DNA from: CAZSSM01 sp964609385
GTDB taxonomy: Bacteria; Planctomycetota; Planctomycetia; Isosphaerales; Isosphaeraceae
Assembly (NCBI GenBank): GCA_964609385.1
Contig: CAZSSM010000151.1
Location: forward strand, 1 to 9,834
Length of the DNA stretch: 9,834 nt
Reading direction: 5' to 3'
Under the pieces are notes generated by a model. That model saw nothing but the letters and a program-made list of their open reading frames with translations, did no database searches and had not been told where the DNA came from. Position 1 is the first letter of the stretch, and every line of letters starts with the position of its first letter. Shown here piece by piece: positions 6,869-9,834 of the stretch. A program made the position numbers and the translations under genes.

Positions 6869-7064
6869 CTACCGCCATAGCCGGGATCATGAGTGGTCAG
6901 TCCACTCCTATGAGGCTTGGCTTTGACCCAGGGCCATCGGGGGGATGCTGCGGCGATTGGCTCATAATTAAGCTTGGAAGTTGCCTCCATTCACGTACAG
7001 AAACGCGAAAGGCGTCTAGATTCCCGGACAGCCTCTGAGAGGTTCAACTTCACGCACACTGAGG
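6869..7064. other. Intergenic debris left of the insertion sequence
   Basis: No gene with support is seen. A minus-strand frame of about 50 codons beginning MEATSKLNYEP passes through it and into the YD-repeat debris in a different frame. I recognise no motif in it. Composition is mixed and less GC-rich than the operon on the left. Confidence 0.35.
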
Positions 7065-7090
7065 TGGACCCCATTGTCGAGACCAATCGG
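7065..7090 (+). repeat. Left terminal inverted repeat of the IS3 element
   Basis: TGGACCCC, six unmatched bases, GAGACC, then AATCGG. It mirrors 8266-8291 at about 19 of 26 positions and lies 53 bp beyond the transposase stop, as expected for an IS end. Confidence 0.75.
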
Positions 7091-7142
7091 CCTGATTTTT
7101 ATGTTATGGTCGGGTCCTCCTTCTGCCCAGTGGGGAGAGGCG

Positions 7143-7966
7143 TCACGTCATGGTGTAGACCTCTGCCGGTGTCCGGTACGACAGCGACTGGTGCGGACGT
7201 TCGTGATTGTAGAACGTGAACCAGTTCGACACGCCATGTTCTAACGCGCGAACGTCTTCATATGAACTGAGGTCGACCTCCTCGTATTTCAGAGAACGCC
7301 AGAGACGTTCCACGAACACGTTGTCCAAGGCTCGGCCGTGACCGTCCATGCTGATCGCCACTCCCGCCTCACGGAGTCGACTCGTGAACGCCATGGCCGT
7401 GAACTGCGAACCTTGATCGCTGTGGAAGATCTCCGGCCGGCCACGTTGAAGAGCGTCGTCCAAGGCCTCCAGGCAGAAGCCGCCGTCCCGTGTGTTCGAC
7501 AGCTGCCAAGAGAGCACGAACCGGCTGTGCCAATCGATCACCGCAGCTAGGTCCATGAACCCCTCCTCCAGGGGCAGGTCGGTGATATCGGTGGACCAGA
7601 CTTGGTCACGTCGGTCGATCGTCACATCACGCAGCAGGTAGGGATGGATCTCGTGGTCGGGACTCCTGTTGGTGGTGCGTGGTCCGAGATAGATCGCCTC
7701 GATGCCCATGACTCGCATCAAGCGCTGGACCCGTTTGCGGTTGACCGGCTCACCGTTTCGGCTCAGCCAGGCGGCCATGCGTCGGCTGCCGTAGAACGGA
7801 GTGGCCCGGAATTGTTCGCCGATCATCCGCATCCGTCGGAGGTTCTCGGCGGATTCGCTTGCCGGTTGGCTCGGGGGATGCCTGACAGTTCACACTGACG
7901 ACGGATGCTGATGTGCGGATGATCGGGTTCGATCCAGTGTTCAAGTGTCTGAGTGTCATGCTCCAG
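7143..7966 (-). pseudogene. IS3 transposase OrfB (rve/DDE), frameshifted near its N-terminus
   Basis: The main frame (7143-7832, 229 residues) keeps the full catalytic core: HTH-like N-part FYGSRRMAAWLSRNG (13-27), then the DD(35)E triad Asp82 (STDIT), Asp139 (HSDQGSQF) and Glu175 (VERLWRSLKYEE), and the ending ERPHQSLSYRTPAEVY. The same frame extends upstream as QPASESAENLRRM, but the expected preceding part (EHDTQTLEHWIEPDHPHISI, then RRQCELSGIPRA) is in another frame. A short deletion near 7875, about where a YY-type motif normally lies, has broken the gene. Translation restarting at Met (7832) could give only a protein lacking the OrfB N-terminus. Confidence 0.85.
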
Positions 7967-7967
7967 A

Positions 7968-8228
7968 TTTTTTTCACCCAGGCCAGCTCCATCTGGGTCT
8001 GCTCGAAGAGTTCGGCTTGGATCGTCTCGGGATCAGTTCGTCGCGCCGCCTTGGTGTTCTCGAAGAGTTCGGGGATACCGTCGATGAGTTGCGTTTTTTG
8101 TTGGATGATCTGAAAATATATATATAATGGATGAGTTCGAGTTCGGTGATGATCTTGCGCTCTCTCAGTGCGTTGAGTGCGACCTTTGCATTGAAGGCAG
8201 ATAAGTTTCGTTTACGGATTCGAATCAT
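7968..8228 (-). pseudogene. IS3 OrfA (HTH), broken around an AT-repeat
   Basis: ATG 8228 has GAGG seven bases upstream. The first 34 residues, MIRIRKRNLSAFNAKVALNA then LRERKIITELELIH, are the N-terminal helix-turn-helix half of IS3 OrfA. The second half (IIQQKTQLIDGIPELFENTK, then the coiled-coil AELFEQTQMELAWVKK) is in a different frame. The join is an AT-rich tract (about 8107-8127, TATATATATA) that replaces the usual segment before the IQQWK motif. As it stands the start frame runs to a missense tail ending at 7974. The run of seven A's on the minus strand (7968-7974) at the end is the position where IS3 elements use a -1 frameshift into OrfB, and the frames here fit that. Confidence 0.75.
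8107..8127. repeat. AT dinucleotide tract within orfA
   Basis: A run of TATATATATA-type sequence lies inside a coding region that should encode the HTH-to-linker part of OrfA. It coincides with the frame break and is probably the cause or scar of the lesion. Confidence 0.6.
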
Positions 8229-8265
8229 GGTTAGACCTCGGTAGGGATCCCTCGAGGATAACTTA

Positions 8266-8291
8266 CCGAATGGTCTCATTTCCGGGGTCCA
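8266..8291 (-). repeat. Right terminal inverted repeat of the IS3 element
   Basis: Read outward in, it gives TGGACCCC, six unmatched bases, GAGACC, then ATTCGG. It lies about 38 bp upstream of the orfA start. Confidence 0.75.
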
Positions 8292-8327
8292 CTATAGATC
8301 ATGAGGTAGAAGCCGAAGGGAGACGGC

Positions 8328-8561
8328 TCATAGGCTCTGCGAATTGGCAAATGTCTTGTCCTCCAGAACACGCCAATTTTCGGCGTTGGTCACGGATACA
8401 TCGACCGATTCTCGATTCACGAAAGCCCGAAACCAATAGAATGGTTCGGACGCCCCTTCCAACCAGTAGGTGATGGAGACCCCGACACTTTCGTCGGCGG
8501 GTATTCCACCGAGGATACCCTGATCTTCAAGATCGTTTGGAATCATCCCTTCGAGATTCAA
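8328..8561 (-). CDS. Unrecognised 77-residue protein, possibly a gene fragment
   Basis: The minus frame reads MNLEGMIPNDLEDQGILGGI, then PADESVGVSITYWLEGASEP, then FYWFRAFVNRESVDVSVTNA, then ENWRVLEDKTFANSQSL and stop. Composition is balanced and protein-like: acidic, with alternating strand patterns (VSITYWLEG, FVNRESVDVSV) suggesting a small beta-rich domain. There is no signal peptide or membrane segment. The start is uncertain: TTG at 8561 or ATG at 8546, each with purine-rich sequence too close for a good ribosome site. An AT-rich dyad (8574-8592) lies just upstream. The stop is 37 bp beyond the IS end, so the insertion did not cut this frame. It may be an accessory gene or the tail of a lost larger gene. 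I recognise no family. Confidence 0.5.
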   Translation of the reverse strand: MNLEGMIPNDLEDQGILGGIPADESVGVSITYWLEGASEPFYWFRAFVNRESVDVSVTNAENWRVLEDKTFANSQSL

Positions 8562-8573
8562 TCCTCGATGCTT

Positions 8574-8592
8574 TTTAATTATTATAATTAAA
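8574..8592. promoter_or_regulatory. AT-rich 8-bp dyad upstream of the 77-residue ORF
   Basis: TTTAATTA (8574-8581), TTA, TAATTAAA (8585-8592) is a perfect palindrome in DNA with almost no G or C, about 13 bases before the possible start at 8561. It could be a regulator site or an easily melted promoter region. No sigma-70 pair is clear. Confidence 0.35.
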
Positions 8593-8739
8593 GATTTATT
8601 TGTTTATAATGATCTATTCTGAAGTTGATTCCACCTGCTGCGGTGTCGAAGAATGGCAGAGGGTGTGATTCCGACTTGGCTCCCCAAACAGCACTCTACT
8701 GTTGACTAGAGGCTAGGTGCCTGCCTCAGGACGTCGTCT

Positions 8740-8782
8740 GGTTGGAAACGTCCGGTTCCATTCTTGTGAGGTTGGACACGTC
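8740..8782. repeat. Paired 13-bp direct repeats, candidate operator
   Basis: GGTTGGAAACGTC (8740-8752) and GGTTGGACACGTC (8770-8782) differ at one base, and their starts are 30 bp apart, about three helical turns. They lie 90-130 bp upstream of the sulfatase start and could be activator or repressor half-sites. Confidence 0.4.
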
Positions 8783-8819
8783 TCATCCCGATCTTGCCGA
8801 ATCCCCGGTCGTTGTGGCA

Positions 8820-8852
8820 TGGTTTGTTCCTGGGTCTCCCAAGCACAAACCA
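8820..8852. promoter_or_regulatory. Nested palindrome in the sulfatase leader
   Basis: TGGTTTGT (8820-8827) and ACAAACCA (8845-8852) are exact arms. An inner TGGG/CCCA pair (8831-8834 with 8838-8841) would make a two-tier hairpin with a 3-base loop. It ends 18 bases before the sulfatase ATG, so it could act on the DNA as an operator or on the RNA near the ribosome site. Confidence 0.4.
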
Positions 8853-8870
8853 CAATGTCAGGGTCATCTC

Positions 8871-9834
8871 ATGCGAACCTTGATCGGAATGATGCCGTTC
8901 CTGCTCTCGTGTGCCCTCGCGACTCCGCTCTTTGCGCAGGAGGATGACCGGCCCAACATCGTTTTCATCCTGACCGATGACCAGCGATGGGATTGTATCG
9001 AGGCTTCGGGCTTGGCTGCGATCGAGACGCCGAACCTGGATCGGATCTACCGCGCGGGTACCTGGTTCGAAAACGCCTTCGTGACCCTAGCGATCTGCTC
9101 GCCCAGCCGAGCCGCCTGCCTCACGGGTCGCTATGGCAGCATCAATGGAGTGACGTCGGTCGGGTCGGCTGCGCTGAACGAGGGGGAGCGGACCTTCGCC
9201 CAGGACCTCGGCGAGGCGGGATACCGTACCGGGGTGACCGGCAAGTGGCATCTCAAGAATACGCCCGAGCAATGCGGATTCGACTTCGCCTCGACCTGCT
9301 GGGCCAACGGCACCTGGTATGACCGCAAGTTCACCATCGATGGCGAGACCCGAGTCATGCCCGGCTTCGTCGACGATGTTGTGGCCGACGAATCGATTCG
9401 ATTCCTCCAAGAGACCGTTGCCGAGGGCGAGCCGTTCGCCCTTTGGGTCTGCACCCAGCTTCCCCACATGGATCACCGATTTTCCTGGCCGGCCACCACT
9501 ACCTATCTCGAACAATACTCGATCGGGCAAATGCCTCTGCCGGCGAGTTGGACGGACGACCTTCGCGGGAAACCTGAATACCTCGTCACAGCGCGCAATC
9601 GGACCCAGGCTCTCTCGTACGGGTACGACCGGCCCGAGAGGATCCGCGAGCACACGCGAGACTATTATGCCAGCGTCGCTCAGATGGATGCCGCCGTCGG
9701 ACGGATCCTCGATGAACTCGAGCGCCTGGGACTTCGCGAGAACACATGGGTTCTCCTAATGGGCGACAACGGATGGATGATCGGAGAGCACGACATGAAC
9801 AGCAAACTCATGACCTACGAGGAGTCGATGCGGG
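8871..9834 (+). CDS. Secreted formylglycine-dependent sulfatase, C-terminus off the edge
   Basis: The frame is open from ATG 8871 to the right edge (321 codons). A signal peptide MRTLIGMMPFLLSCALATPL ends at a likely FA-Q cleavage site (after Ala22). The catalytic core follows: RPNIVFILTDDQ (27-38, metal Asp36/Asp37), CSPSRAACLTGR (76-87, where Cys76 becomes formylglycine), GKWHL (124-128, Lys125 and His127), LPHMDH (197-202) and GDNGWMIGEH (298-307, metal Asp299/Asn300). This is a complete type I sulfatase active site as far as the window goes. It should hydrolyse sulfate esters of polysaccharides outside the cytoplasm; the substrate cannot be named. Activation needs a formylglycine-generating enzyme or anSME encoded elsewhere. 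The ribosome site is modest (CAGGG seven bases upstream). Sequence is normal-GC, unlike the AT-rich leader. Confidence 0.93.
   Translation, partial: MRTLIGMMPFLLSCALATPLFAQEDDRPNIVFILTDDQRWDCIEASGLAAIETPNLDRIYRAGTWFENAFVTLAICSPSRAACLTGRYGSINGVTSVGSAALNEGERTFAQDLGEAGYRTGVTGKWHLKNTPEQCGFDFASTCWANGTWYDRKFTIDGETRVMPGFVDDVVADESIRFLQETVAEGEPFALWVCTQLPHMDHRFSWPATTTYLEQYSIGQMPLPASWTDDLRGKPEYLVTARNRTQALSYGYDRPERIREHTRDYYASVAQMDAAVGRILDELERLGLRENTWVLLMGDNGWMIGEHDMNSKLMTYEESMR

Larger units (their letters stand above)
7065..8291 (-). mobile_element. Degenerate IS3-family insertion sequence, 1227 bp
   Basis: The left end starts TGGACCCC (7065-7072) and the right end closes GGGGTCCA (8284-8291), the TG...CA ends of IS3 elements. 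The inverted repeats continue inward as GAGACC/GGTCTC (7079-7084 and 8272-8277) and then AATCGG versus ATTCGG, with about 19 of 26 positions matching. Length (about 1.2 kb), two overlapping frames orfA and orfB on the minus strand, and the DDE transposase all fit. No clear target-site duplication is visible in the flanks. OrfA and orfB both carry frame errors, so the copy should be immobile unless complemented. Confidence 0.85.
8593..8870. other. Intergenic region upstream of the sulfatase
   Basis: No gene is supported. The left part (8593-8615) is AT-rich. Further right are two near-identical 13-bp direct repeats 30 bp apart (8740 and 8770) and a compact palindrome (8820-8852) just before the sulfatase start. 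A clear -35/-10 pair is not seen. Confidence 0.45.

Noticed and set aside
7061..8295. Target-site duplication of the IS3 element
   Set aside because: Bases next to the left end (GAGG) and right end (CTAT) do not match under any of the plausible end placements.

Overview
The window looks like a piece of a high-GC Planctomycetota chromosome, most likely from the Isosphaerales. This is inferred from style rather than from a marker gene: a secreted protein whose mature part opens with CLWD, a secreted formylglycine sulfatase, a BlaI regulator beside an M56-type membrane protein, YD-repeat debris and a GC-rich metabolic operon. No rRNA, tRNA or CRISPR array is visible.

Layout. Positions 1-670 (minus) hold an exported TPR-like protein that runs off the left edge. 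Positions 671-1240 are mostly non-coding, with a possible 42-residue secreted micro-ORF and several small repeats. Positions 1241-5263 (minus) are one four-gene operon, transcribed right to left: transcarboxylase 5S subunit, 12S subunit, an unnamed 104-residue accessory protein, and the 1.3S biotin carrier. Positions 5264-6151 are a long divergent intergenic region with a strong 15-bp stem-loop and, at its right end, a promoter with two matching palindromes. Positions 6152-6562 (plus) encode a BlaI/MecI-type repressor. It is followed by a 58-residue stub of a BlaR1/M56-like membrane protein that breaks off into foreign sequence resembling a decayed RHS/YD-repeat gene on the minus strand. A degenerate IS3-family element with recognisable terminal inverted repeats occupies 7065-8291. 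A small orphan ORF (8328-8561, minus) and an AT-rich intergenic region follow. A formylglycine-dependent sulfatase starts at 8871 (plus) and runs off the right edge.

How the parts work together. The operon encodes all three catalytic components expected of methylmalonyl-CoA carboxyltransferase (transcarboxylase, the Wood-Werkman enzyme): biotin on 1.3S carries CO2 between methylmalonyl-CoA (12S) and pyruvate (5S), linking propionyl-CoA and oxaloacetate without ATP. No biotin carboxylase and no membrane beta subunit lie in the window. This fits a transcarboxylase better than an ATP-dependent carboxylase or a sodium-pumping decarboxylase, though such genes could lie elsewhere. The 104-residue protein between 12S and 1.3S is the least understood part.

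The right half looks like a rearranged zone: a repressor that keeps its own operators but has apparently lost its sensor partner, YD-repeat debris and a dead insertion sequence. The two edge genes (1-670 and 8871-9834) have no stop or no complete end inside the window.
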